Shown: positions 21,321-32,381 of the stretch, piece by piece
Numbering within the stretch: position 1 is the stretch's first letter
Layout of the letters: every line of letters starts with the position of its first letter
NCBI GenBank assembly: GCA_949130495.1
Contig: OX422211.1
Coordinates: 537,976,872 to 538,040,871 of the forward strand
DNA length: 64,000 bases
Direction: 5' to 3'
Source of the DNA: Sambucus nigra
Lineage: Eukaryota; Streptophyta; Magnoliopsida; Dipsacales; Adoxaceae
Made by a program: the position numbers and the translations under genes
Notes under the pieces: model-generated
Database searches by the model: none
Told to the model about the DNA's origin: nothing
Seen by the model: only the letters and a program-made list of their open reading frames with translations

Positions 21321-24293
21321 TCACCCGACCCCACTTATGGGGGTTGATGCTCTCCTTGTCACTCCCGTCCTAGGATCATATTCCAATAATCGAAACAAGT
21401 TGGGACCTCGCCCATAGATAAAGGATAGACCGGGAGACTCGTCGTGACTAATTGGAAAGGGATCCTCGTGATGATGACTCAAAGCATGGTCAACGTGCAT
21501 TGACTCGGAGGGGACACCTAGGTTTCTTTCAATTTTTAAGACGCATGGGTCGGGCTCTAAGTCGGATGAACCACAACTTTTCTCCTCACTCGCCTTCGGG
21601 GCCTCTAGTGTTGTGGGTGGATTGTCACAACGAAGGAATTCATCAATTTTTGCTTTTAATTCACCGTCGTCTAAGTGACTACATGAATCCAGTAGGGATT
21701 GGCCTTCAATAGTAATACTTTCATCCACCTTCCCGAATTCTCTTTCAAAATCTTCCATGCTCATGTCGCCTAGTTCTCCCTCTCTAGTAGTGCCTACATC
21801 CTCTCTTACTTGCTCGATCTCCAACTCCACTAGTTTTCTCTCTTCTACCCCCTCTCTCTCTCTTTCAATTGCGGTCACAACACACCTCTCCCCCTCTTTG
21901 CTCTCATCGTCACATCTACCACTATTACCTGATGAAATAGGGCACACCCCTAACGGCTCTCTCTTGTGGGACCTCTCATTCTCATGGCTCGACACTAAGC
22001 AGGACCCCGAAGCATCTCCACGATCATTTTCCTCAAAGTACTCCCCTACAACCTCATCTATGAAGCTCACCGTGTGAAGGTCATCTTCTTCTCCCGTATA
22101 TTGGGCGACATGGAAGATGTTGGTCTCTAAAGTCATGTTCCCAAAGGTGAGTTGCATTCGCCCATTCCGAGTATTAATGATGGCGTTAGCCGTAGCTAAG
22201 AAAGGGCGCCCAAGGATGATGGGAACATGGTTACTCCAGTTAAATGAGGGCTCCGTGTCCCAAATGACAAAGTCTACCGGGAAGTAGAAAGTGTCAACTT
22301 GGACGATCACGTCCTCGACTATGCCTCTTGGGATCTTCACGGTTCGATCCGCTAATTGGAGAGTGACCTTAGTGGGCTTGAGGTCGCCCAAGTCAAGTTG
22401 CCTATAGATGGAGTAAGGGAGGATATTGACACTTGCTCCCAAGTCAAGTAAGGCTTTTTCGATTTTGTTTTCTCCAATGATGCAGGAAATGGTGGGTGCA
22501 CCGGGATCTTTGAATTTAGGTGGGAGATCATTGAGTAGAATGGAGCTCACATTCTGTGCTAGAAAGACATTTTTCTTTACCTTCATCTTTCTCTTTACCG
22601 TCAACAAGTCTTTGATAACTTTGCCGTAAGCTGGAATTTGTTTGATGGCATCAAGGAAGGGTAGATTCAGCTTCACTTGCTTTAGAACTTCTAGCACTTC
22701 ATCACGTGGAGTCCCTTTTTGAGTAGGAATCAACCTTCGAGGAAATGGTGCTGCGGAGGGTGGTTTAACTACCACCTCAGGCTCACTAGTGCCTTCCTTA
22801 TCACTCTCGTCCAAGGGGACATCTTCGGCCTCTTTCGTGCCGGGCGAAATCTCCTTGTCTTTTGTTGTGTCGTGTGGAGGAGGTGATAAATCAACGACTC
22901 TTCCACTACGAAGAGTGGTCACTGCTTGACATTGCTCCTGATGTTCAGTAGATGTGGAGCTAACACTAGTTTGACCTTGGGGAGGTCGTTGGCCTTGGGC
23001 AGGGAATTTTCCCTTCTCTTGGACACTCAACGAGGATTGTATCTTAGACAGGTTTGCATTTAGGTCGCCAATGAGACGATCATACTTGGCATTGGTTGCG
23101 GCCTGGCTATTGATGAATTGATTCACAGTATCCTCAAGAGTTCTCCGCTGTGGCGGAATATAATTTCCATGATGTGGTGGTGCTTGCACATGTCCTTGCA
23201 TGTGTGGAGCTTGTTGAAATTGTTGTGGAGGAGGAGGGGCAACATGCGAAGGAGGGTTCATTGCGGCGTGTTGTTGCCCGTAGCTAAAACCGGGATGGTT
23301 TTTCCACGAAGGGTTGTATGAATTTCCGTGCGGGGCACCGAAATTTCCCTTAAAGCCTCCTATACCATTAACTTGCTCCTGTAATATTACTTTGCAGGCG
23401 GGTATCGTCGGGCATTCCTCAGTTGAATGTCCCGCCTCACAAATTGCACACACCTTTTCGATGGGATTTTTGATAGATCCAACTACCTCACATAAATCTC
23501 GAAATCCTTTCTCAAGGGTGTCCAATCGACTGTCCGTCATAGAATGCTTATCTACGTGGAATAGGCCGAACGCCGATGGAGCAGTGGTGGGTTGTCGATT
23601 TTGATTTTGAGCGCTCGGGTCAGAGGTATCCCAGGATTGGGTAGTCTCGGCGACATACCTCATGTGAAGATCAGCATCGTGGGCATCTAGATCGACAAAC
23701 GGGCCACTTCCCATAGTTTCAACAAGTTGTTTGGAGTTAAGATTTAACCCATTATAGATAAAGGAGATGATTTGCGATGGATCAAATCCATGATGGGGAC
23801 ATGAAGCCACTAACTCGTTGAAACGTTCATAACATCGATGGAATGGCTCATTTTCAAGTTGTCTAAACGCTTGAATTTGAGCCTTGATAAAGATTGTTCG
23901 ATGTGTTGGGAAGAATTTCTTGAGAAATTTAGACTGTAGCTCATTCCAGGATGGAATCGAGCTTGGAGGTAAAGACCATAGCCAAGCTTTGGCTTTATCT
24001 TTAAGCGAGAAGGGGAAGAGTTTGAGGCGGATTACCTCTTGTGTGCAGGTTTGATCATTGAGAGTATCACACACGTCCTCAAATTCCCTTATGTGGAGGT
24101 ATGGTTTTTCAGAATCCATACCGTGGTAATGTGGTAGCGTCTGGATCATCCCATTCTTGAAACGGAACTGCCCGGCATTATACGGGAGTATAATGCATCC
24201 CGGAGTGACGGTGCGCTCGGGATATAAGAATTCTCTCAACGGGCGGTACTGAGGCTCTTCCTCACCGGTAGATGCATTACTGTGTTGCGACAT
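21321..24293 (-). CDS. Intact Athila-type gag-protease polyprotein (990 codons)
   Basis: The longest uninterrupted frame in the window. Residues 1-265 form an Athila-type gag (PLREFLYPERTVTPGC, PHYHGMDSEKPYLHIREFE, FLKKFFPTHR). Residues 282-294 are the zinc knuckle CAICEAGHSTEEC (C-X2-C-X3-H-X4-C). A Pro/Gln-rich segment and a helix with SLSVQEKGKFP follow. The retroviral-type protease lies at about 590-725, with active-site aspartate 617 in LLDLGASVNILP and the later motif IILGRPFLATANAI. After the protease an acidic Glu/Ser-rich tail runs to residue 990 and stops without any reverse transcriptase. Athila polyproteins normally continue into RT, RNase H and integrase. The start lies 380 nt after the primer-binding site. 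Gag would package element RNA and protease would process gag, but mobility needs enzymes from another element. Confidence 0.92.
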   Translation of the reverse strand: MSQHSNASTGEEEPQYRPLREFLYPERTVTPGCIILPYNAGQFRFKNGMIQTLPHYHGMDSEKPYLHIREFEDVCDTLNDQTCTQEVIRLKLFPFSLKDKAKAWLWSLPPSSIPSWNELQSKFLKKFFPTHRTIFIKAQIQAFRQLENEPFHRCYERFNELVASCPHHGFDPSQIISFIYNGLNLNSKQLVETMGSGPFVDLDAHDADLHMRYVAETTQSWDTSDPSAQNQNRQPTTAPSAFGLFHVDKHSMTDSRLDTLEKGFRDLCEVVGSIKNPIEKVCAICEAGHSTEECPTIPACKVILQEQVNGIGGFKGNFGAPHGNSYNPSWKNHPGFSYGQQHAAMNPPSHVAPPPPQQFQQAPHMQGHVQAPPHHGNYIPPQRRTLEDTVNQFINSQAATNAKYDRLIGDLNANLSKIQSSLSVQEKGKFPAQGQRPPQGQTSVSSTSTEHQEQCQAVTTLRSGRVVDLSPPPHDTTKDKEISPGTKEAEDVPLDESDKEGTSEPEVVVKPPSAAPFPRRLIPTQKGTPRDEVLEVLKQVKLNLPFLDAIKQIPAYGKVIKDLLTVKRKMKVKKNVFLAQNVSSILLNDLPPKFKDPGAPTISCIIGENKIEKALLDLGASVNILPYSIYRQLDLGDLKPTKVTLQLADRTVKIPRGIVEDVIVQVDTFYFPVDFVIWDTEPSFNWSNHVPIILGRPFLATANAIINTRNGRMQLTFGNMTLETNIFHVAQYTGEEDDLHTVSFIDEVVGEYFEENDRGDASGSCLVSSHENERSHKREPLGVCPISSGNSGRCDDESKEGERCVVTAIEREREGVEERKLVELEIEQVREDVGTTREGELGDMSMEDFEREFGKVDESITIEGQSLLDSCSHLDDGELKAKIDEFLRCDNPPTTLEAPKASEEKSCGSSDLEPDPCVLKIERNLGVPSESMHVDHALSHHHEDPFPISHDESPGLSFIYGRGPNLFRLLEYDPRTGVTRRASTPISGVG

Positions 24294-24671
24294 CTCTCTT
24301 TCACTCGACGATTCAGCGTTCTCACTGGGTGTGCACGACGTGTGTCCTACGAAGGAGAAGGGAGTGTTGCTAGAGATTGAATGTGACGGTGTGGGAGGTG
24401 GGATCCAGAACTGTGGGGCTTGCGGAGTGTGGGGACTGTCAGGATTATACTCAACAAGTGGATTTTCGTGAATGCTGGTTGGAGTATTATGGGGTGTGGG
24501 AGTGGTTTCAGAATTTTACATTAAGCTCAGGAGAGATGATGATTGTGAATCTTTTTGAATTTTTTTTTTGGATTTTTGAAATTTTTTTTTTGGATTTTTG
24601 AAAATTTTTTTTTTTTTTTTTTTTTGGTCAAAGTTTTGGATTAACTCGATCTAATCCTAAGTCTACCTAAT

Positions 24672-24689
24672 TCCCCGGCAACGGCGCCA
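24672..24689 (-). other. Primer-binding site of element B (tRNA-Asp)
   Basis: tccccggcaacggcgcca on the plus strand, the same 18-base match to plant tRNA-Asp as at 17977-17994. It lies 6 nt from the LTR end at 24696 and marks this side as the element's 5' end. Confidence 0.92.
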
Positions 24690-24695
24690 AAAACT

Positions 24696-26256
24696 TGACA
24701 CGACTCAGAATGTGTCTCTAAGGTGTGTACTCTCTAGGCTCAAGTGCAAGCCTATCGTTCAAGTAATAATCCGACAAGTCGGGTATCGATCCTCAGGGAA
24801 AAAGGACAACGGAGTTGTGACGACGGGATAAGAAAGAGGAATCCTAACGTGACTCTAAGAAGAAAAGAAAAAAATTGATTTTGGGTTTTTAGGATTGATT
24901 AAACTAAATGCAATTATGAAACTATGATAAAATATGCAACTAACTAAATTATCTAGATTAAGAATGAAGGATTGAATTGAAACTTTTAACTAAATGATGA
25001 GAAAATAGGATGGGAATACAATCCCCCAACCCTAGTGTAGTGTAGTGATAACGTTGATCATAAATTTATCCGATTAATTCAAACCCGGAATTTAGTACTC
25101 CCAAGCATTATGTATACGAGGTTCAAGCCCGCGTCATACCTAATCTGAGGATGAGTAAATCGGTATCGCGGTAATTACAGTCAAATTGTACTCTAAATCA
25201 TCACGAGTACCCATAGGCAAACGAGATATAAAGATCTACAATTATTATGAAATTACGCGATACGATTTAAATTAATCATTAAATTCAGCGGATCGACGTT
25301 ATACACACGCACTAACACATCAGGTTGGGTTCATGCATCCCAACCTTGAAAAAACCTAGCCGGACATGTTAAATGGACTAATGCATGAAATAATAACGTT
25401 GCATGTGTATGAATTCATGATAAAACTAAATCTAAACATGTAAATACGTATTATGAATGCGAAAACAAGTTGAATCTAATGGGAAAACAAAGCATGCAAG
25501 AATAATAATAAGAAACAAGAATCTTGAATTAAAACTTGCAAAAACAAACCCGAAACAATGAATTCTTGAAGTAATTTATGCCCTTGATGTTCCTAGATGT
25601 TCCTCTCCTTTTTCTCTATCAAAAACACTCTAAAAATGGCCCTAAAAGCTGCTCTTAGGTTAATACCTTCGTTCCCCACAAGTTTGGAGTGTTTTAAACC
25701 TATTAGGAGACTTGGAGACCAATCCAAATGAAAGACAAAATTCGCGTGTCAGGTACAGCGAACCGGTTCGCAGGTACAGCGAACCGGTTCGCCCCCCCGA
25801 ACCGGTTCGGGGTGGGGTTCGCATGTACCAGCCTGGACTTTCTCTCAACACTTAGATTTTTTTCTGGTTTTTCTCTCCTTTTCTTGGATTTTTCTTCAAC
25901 TTCAACTGAGCATAACTTTTCAACCGTAGTTCGGATTTGGGTGCCGTTTTTTTCCAGTGTGCTCGTTGTTCCGAGATCTTCAACTTTCCAGAAGGACCCA
26001 CCTCCAGAATCGGGCTGTAAAATTACGAAAATGCCCTTGAACTTGCCTTCCTAGCTTTTCTTGCACTGTCTTGCTTCCTCCTTTGCACTGCTTGCATAAT
26101 TAACCTGTAAAACCAATAGGAGAAGCACAAAACACGCAATACTCGCCAAGAAGGTTAGAAGCATAAAAGTGAATCAAATCCATATATGTTACATCATTCG
26201 GGTTCACAAAAGTACTGAAATTAGGGGGATAAATATACAATATTTATGCCCAATCA
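24696..26256 (-). repeat. 5' LTR of Athila-type element B (1561 bp)
   Basis: Termini are TGATTGGGCATA at 26256 and GTGTCA at 24696 on the element strand. The five bases outside are ctaat (26257-26261). No partner duplication could be found, because the element's other outer end is not preserved. A 55-bp palindrome cluster occupies 25758-25812. A pyrimidine-rich segment (25855-25900) follows. The near identity to the copy at 18001-19560 (about 0.4 percent by eye) suggests a young element. Confidence 0.9.
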
Positions 26257-26541
26257 CTAATCACCCCTCACTTGGATAACCTCCCATATACTTCGATGAA
26301 CTCGTAAAAATATCGCGAAGATTTCCCCTGGCCTGACCCGACCTAAGTTCAGGAGCCGAATTGATTTGCCTTGACAGAATCGATTCGCTCTTAAGGCCGA
26401 ATCAATTTGGTTCGGACAATAAGCCCATATTTTGCCTTATTTTAAAAATGGTCTTTTTCCTTAATCTTAATTAAAGATTTTAAAGCTTCATAGAACTCAA
26501 TTTTAACAATAATGAATCCATAACAATAAAAAGAACACATA
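26257..26541 (-). repeat. Spacer between B and A resembling inverted chromovirus LTR
   Basis: A 285-bp non-coding segment. On the minus strand three motifs (aaattgattcgg, gcgaatcgattct, aaatcaattcgg; plus-strand centres 26403.5, 26381.5 and 26362.5) resemble the triplet in F's LTR. This suggests that A and B both inserted into a chromovirus LTR on the minus strand, probably E, whose LTR part lies on A's other side (53578-54500). Continuity with E cannot be proven by eye. Confidence 0.45.
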
Positions 26542-27860
26542 TGTATGGGGGGCTTGAAGATAGTCTCAAGATTAGAGACAATCCCCCCCAGCTAATACAA
26601 CATACTCAAGGGAATAAGGCAGGGAGGCAGCTCATCGAGGTAGCTCAAGCGAGGTAGTGCAGCATGGCAGCTCAAGTGAGGCAGCTCGGCTTGGCAGCGC
26701 AAGTGAGGCAGCTCAGCATGGTAGCCCAAGGAGATCTTCTAGCGAAGTACCTGGCCGAGATGGCTCATCCTTTATCTTTGTTGTCTTACTTAGTCATGTT
26801 GTATCTTTTTATATTTGCTACAAGCTATAATAATTGTAATGATGTAATGAATATAACGCTATTCAGTGTGAGGTCAAACGGTACTCGCGAGAGAGCAGGA
26901 CATGTAGAGCTTGGGAGAGCTTTCATGCTCTATTGGGAGACCTCGCCATAGGGAACTTAAGAGGGACTTGGTTTGGAGGATTGAGAAGTGAAGCATCATT
27001 GGGGCTTGTCCTAACCATCTTAGATACACCTAGTAAAACACAGAAAGACCTTTGATCGTGGAATCTTAGGTGGAATAGCCTTGAGTTCCATCGTGCGTTG
27101 AGTTGTGAACCAAACATCCCTCTACTTAATGTCACATCTACTTTAGGTGATGTCACTAGCCAGGTAAGCAATGTCAAATCTGTACTTGAGTAAACCACCG
27201 TGGTATTTGGGGTTGTCAGACAGTTGGTGGGCCACCTTTGTGATGACAGCCCCCTGGCGCATAGTGGTTAGATAAAAGGCATGTTTTGGCATTTAATGTT
27301 TATAACGTGGAGCTGACTAGTCCATCAGACATTTAATGTTTGTGACATAAAGTGTGAGGAATGTCTTTTACACCAGTAAAAGACTGAGGCACCTCGGGAG
27401 TGGTGTGGGGGGTTATTTATGGGCCTCAACCACTTATGAGGGAGAGGATGTTTTTTCAGAGTTATTTCTAGAGAGTATTAGAGAGAAAAGATATCTGAGA
27501 GAAGTTATTGCAAACCAGAGCTTTTACTCACCCGTCATTGTCATTTATTACGAAGCTTTTAATAAGTTGACTAGAGATCTTTGAGGGTTAGTTTTGTGTT
27601 TGGCTACCTGCCAAGGTGTATCTAGGGTGCTTACTCCTCTCTCCCTCCGACTGATTTGTTTTTTAGTTTTCTTTATTGTTGTTTGGGTTATACACGAGTG
27701 CATTGTGAGTCCAATCTGTGTGTTGATCAAATACAATATTGTGAGTTTATTTTTGTCCATTGAAGAGTTTCTGGATTATCATTTATCACCATACTTATAG
27801 GGGTTACACCTTAACAAGTATTACCATACTCCCAGGTTATAAGGGGACTACCCTCTTACA
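26542..27860 (+). repeat. 5' LTR of Tat-type element A (1319 bp)
   Basis: It starts tgtatggggggctt and ends ccctcttaca. The 3' partner (52269-53577) shares both ends and most of the length but differs at many positions. The five bases outside each end (acata and atatc) do not match, so no target duplication is visible. The sequence right after the LTR (tttgatgactttactgg) does not match a primer-binding site that I recognise. Confidence 0.85.
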
Positions 27861-27897
27861 TTTGATGACTTTACTGGGAAGGTATTCTTCTAGAAGT

Positions 27898-29497
27898 ATG
27901 GTTCTGGATAATGTTAACCGTGCTATAGACTTTAATGCTACAAGACGTCATGAAGAGCAAGCTGGGAGAGAGCTTGAGGTAGCTAGAGATGAGGTCCCTC
28001 GAGATGGGGCCCCTCGGGTGGATGCACCTCTACTTCAAATGGGAACGAGCATCCCAGGGGTAACGCAAGCTTCCATGAGCGCTGAGATGGGGCCAGATCA
28101 GGTGGCCTTCCTCATGACTAAGTTCTATGAGTTTCTAGAGACCCCAATTACTTCAACGGTGTTGGGGGGATTTGATGCCAGTTCCTTCGTAATGCCAATG
28201 GTGGCTTCGATGTCCCTGCCAAGAGCAGTTCCAACAGGCACCGCCCCATCGAACACAACACCCGTTCCTGTTCCAATGATGGGAACCCCCAGATGTGACG
28301 GCCGTTGCACCTGTGGTGGCCACTCCAGGTGCAACGAGTGTTCTGCCAGTGGTCACTCTGTCCATTCCCCAAATGATCGAGAAAACACCAGCGTCTACTT
28401 TGGAAGAGATGAGGAAAGAGATGCAGAAAGAAATGCCGAGGATGATAACATCTTCCTTGCAATCAGTTGGCGAGGTGGCATTGATGTATGATGATTTTTG
28501 TATGCCTTATCCTCAAGAATACAATGATGATCCCTACCCGAAGGACTACATTCCTCCCATCTTCGAAAAATACACTGGGAAGGAGGGAAACTCGAAAGAG
28601 CATATTAAACGCTTAATCGAACACTTAGGAGCTCATTGTAATAACAAAAAGCTCGGGTTGAGTGAGTTCTTTAAATCCTTGACCGATAAAGCCTATACCC
28701 GGTGCTCCCATTTGGTGCCAAAAAGTGTTTCAATATGGGAAGAGATTCATGTGCTATTTGTCCAGAAGTTCTTTCTGGCAGAAGATGAGTTTACGTTGAC
28801 TCAGTTAGGTAAGGAGAAGCAACGACCAGGGGAAGATCTAGTGGCATACGTGCGAAGAGTCAGGGAGAGGTCCCTCGATGTGAGGGAGGAGGCCAAAGAG
28901 TCCAAACTATTACAACTTTGCGCTGAAGGTTTACTCTCGGAATATATCTGTCATCTCATTAATGAAACACGAGAAGGAACTTTCACAACATTTTTGAAAG
29001 CACCGAGAAATATATCATTGATGGTTCTTCCAAACCCCGTCATAGTACCGGGGTTGTTCAGGAAGTCGATCCAACCCCTAGCAAGACGTCGCCAACCCCC
29101 AAGGGTAAAATACGTCGACGGAGGTGAAGGGGCTAAGCAGTCAAAGAAAGATAATAAGAGAAAGTTTGTAAGAGATAGAGAAGACCCACCACCGCTGACT
29201 TGCACCGTTGAAGAGGCTATTAGTTGCTATAACACCATGGTCCAAGGATGAACGATGTACGAACCAAAGGGCATTTCGACTATGGAGCCAAATACAGCAA
29301 TGAGAGCTGATCCCAAGTATTGTCAGATCCATCAAAAGTTGGGTCACCTAACGGAGACTTGTTTCATGCTGAGGAAAATTATTATCAAACACAAGGAGAT
29401 GAGAACTTTGCTGATCCCTCAAGAGAGTGTAAATGTTAACCCCCTCCCACCACATGGGGCAAATCTGGTGGTTGCCTATGATGAGGAGGCCGAATGA
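27898..29497 (+). pseudogene. Tat-type gag with zinc knuckle, element A
   Basis: Translation begins at ATG 27898 (MVLDNVNRAIDF). A frameshift at the C-run near 28287-28292 moves the frame to the one open from 28295 to 29251. The gag domain then reads IPPIFEKYTGKEGNSKEHIK, LSEFFKSLTDKAYTRC, SIWEEIHVLFVQKFF, FTLTQLGKEKQRPGEDLVAY, the arrangement seen in Tat/Ogre gags. An in-frame TGA at 29249-29251 separates it from a zinc knuckle of the Tat type (DPKYCQIHQKLGHLTETC, 29312-29361). Coding fades into 29498-29646, where element C interrupts. Confidence 0.8.
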
Positions 29498-29646
29498 GAA
29501 GCGAAGGAAATGAAGTTCCAACGTGAAGACTTTGAAGACACTTTGGAAGATTGTATAAGGGGCATGACCAATGTGGTCATAGCCTATGATGAAGCAAGTT
29601 CGAGGGATGCAGATGAGGTATACAACCTGGAAGGGGAAGAATTGGA

Positions 29647-32381
29647 TGATAACCCTGACTTTTATGTGTAGTCATTGTTAAAGCCAAGTCAATCAAAACC
29701 TCAATTACCTACAAAATATAACAAACTAACGTGTAGAGGTAAGTAAGGGTATCAATCCACATCAAGGGGGTAAAACGAGGGGAAAACAATTGTAATTCAC
29801 TTTTTATTTTCTTTTTGGGATTTTTACTTTTTCTATTTTTTTCCAGCTTTTTCAATATTAAAACAATTATAAAGGTGAATGAAACTATATTAAACTAAAT
29901 GAGAGATGAAAACAACTAACTAAAAAATGAGATAAAAATAAAACTAAGTAAATCTAACTAAATAAAAATCTAAAATATGAGATTAGTGAGAAAATAAAAG
30001 AGAGAACAATTAAGGGCAAGGATGAATCAAAATATTTTAGTTAATCAAAATTAATTAGTTCATTAAAATTAATTATCCCAAGTTAGTATCAAAATCACAA
30101 ATCAACTCTCGTTACAAATGTAATTTTAATAATAACATTTTAGTTAATTAAATTTAACACTCCTACAACTCTTGAAAAGTAGATCTAAACATCGTTTAAT
30201 AAATCACCCGCTAAGATCGATCAAGTAGACTAGTTTAAATCAGAAAAATTTAAATTTTAGAATTGAAATTCAAATCATAATACTGCACTTGAGAGCCCCT
30301 ATCTCTAGTTCGAATCTAAACTGGGTATTATAACTAGAATTCTGATTTTCTCTCGAAAATCATTTACCCTCTCTCGAGGCGTAAATACAAAAGTAAGAGT
30401 GCAAAATTAATCATCAAAGAGATATTTAATTTAAATAAGTCAATTTAAGTAAGATTAACATCCAATAATGATCACCCCACCCCTTGAAAGGGTATCTAGC
30501 CTAACATGATTTTAAACATGATGAACAAATAATCAAGGCTATAAACAAATAAAATAGAAGGGTAAGAGGACAAATCTTCAAACAAGTCTCCTTGATTTGA
30601 AAAATTGGACTCTAATCCTCCATTAAAATTAACCAACATCCATTCAAATTGAGCTTTCCACAATATTCAATTACATGCAAACACTCAATTGAATCACTCA
30701 ACAATTAATTTCTCACAATTCTCTAAAAAAATAAAATTAAAATAAAACCTACCAAAAAAATAAAAAATATAAAGTGTTTCTCTCTCTAACTCTCTAAAAC
30801 CCTAATTTGATAGGTCTTCAAATGGCCTTGAGTCATCTTTTATAGTCCACGAGGAGCTAAGGGTATATGTGGAAATAGGCTAGGGGTGTGCATGAGGTTG
30901 TGGTGTAGGAAGGTATTTTAGGTGACACACACAAGTGCATGTGTGTTGAGTGAGGTGATAAAATTTGACTTGGTGTGAGGGGCATTATAGGAAATAAGGG
31001 GGACAAAAGGTAGATAAGGTAGTTAGGGGTATTTTAGGAATAATGGGACAAAAGGTTATTGTTTATTTGTTTTGGTCTTGTTTTGTCAACGGGTGATAAA
31101 ATCGTGGGAAGCTTAAAAATGTTTTTTTTTTGTTTTCAAATGGGTTTGAAATGGGTCTGTGAAGGTAAGTGCTTGGGTTTGGGTTTTTGGGTGATATGGA
31201 ACTGAGGGGTATCGCGGGTTCGTAAGGAGGTCGGGTGATGGTGGTATGGCTCGGAGTGGAAGATTTGGGTAGCAGGTCCGGTTGCAGCTGGGTTTCACGT
31301 GGGTTACGGGTTAGGAGTTCGCGGGTTTTGAGATCGGAATAGGGTTGACCGATCTTAGATCGGGTGGCGGAGGTTTGGGCAGGTCGTTAGGGGTAGGTCC
31401 GAAAAGGGTCTCGGATTGTAGGAGGTCCGGGGTTGGGAATTGGTAACAGGGACTGTCGGGTGGTGGACATGGTTTAACCGGCGGGTTGACAGGGGTGAGG
31501 TTGCCGGAGGTTGGAGGTGGTCGGCTGTTTTGGTCACTTATTTTAATGGAGGGAGGTGAGAGAGGGTGAAAGGTGGGTGTTTGTTGGGTTGTTAATGGAG
31601 TTTGGAGAGAGGAGAGAGAGTGAGAGAAGGTGCGTGTTGGTTGAGTGGGGAAGATGAAGTGGGCGTAGATAGAGTGTGTGAGGGTGTATGGGTTATGGTG
31701 GGTGTGTGTGTGGGGGGGGGGGTAGGATGAGTTGGTTGGTTGTGTGTAGGGTGGGTTTAATTTGGACCCTTAAAAAAATAAAGACTAACTAATAAAAATA
31801 AAACTATTAAAACTAAAAATCTAAAAATTATATTCCTACTCTAAAAATAAAATAATGACTCAATTCAAAAATGAAACTAAAAGAAATAAAAATAAAAAAT
31901 AAAAATCTATTAAACTAAAAATTAAAATTCTAAAAAAATGTAAAATCTAATAAAACTAAAAATAAATGAATTCTTACAAAAACTAATCCTAATAAAATGA
32001 AACTAAAAACTAAAAACTAATAAAAATAAAAATAAAATCACAAAGAAATATAAGAATAGAAAATAAAATCTATAAAATTCTAAATAAATCGTAAAAATAA
32101 AAACGACTCAAACTAAAAATCTAAAAAATTTAAAAAGCACAAACTAAACACATACGGGTTGGGATAATGGTTTGGGCTAGGTTTAGGCTCGGGTTTGGTT
32201 ACGGGGAAAGGTAATTAGCTCCATTTGATGCGCATTTATCTTAAATTAAGCCTTTGAACTCCGCAAATACAATCAAGCCTGAGTATTAAACATTTACGTG
32301 CATAAGACCAAAATTGTCGAGAATTAGCAACTAAAATGCGTCTATTCGGGGTATGAAATGTACACTTTTGGGTGATTATCA
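29647..32381 (-). repeat. 3' LTR of element C (2735 bp)
   Basis: It begins tgataaccctgactt and ends gtgattatca, with TGATAA/TTATCA inverted ends. The interior has three compositional zones: A/T-rich 29760-30830, G-rich 31140-31730 (with a run of ten Gs near 31711-31721), and a very A-rich segment 31750-32150 of aaaactaaaaataaaa-type units. The stretch aaaaggttattgtttattt near 31051 is the empty target site of element D, which is inserted at the equivalent place in the other LTR. Short minus-strand frames in the G-rich zone are not credible genes. Confidence 0.85.
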
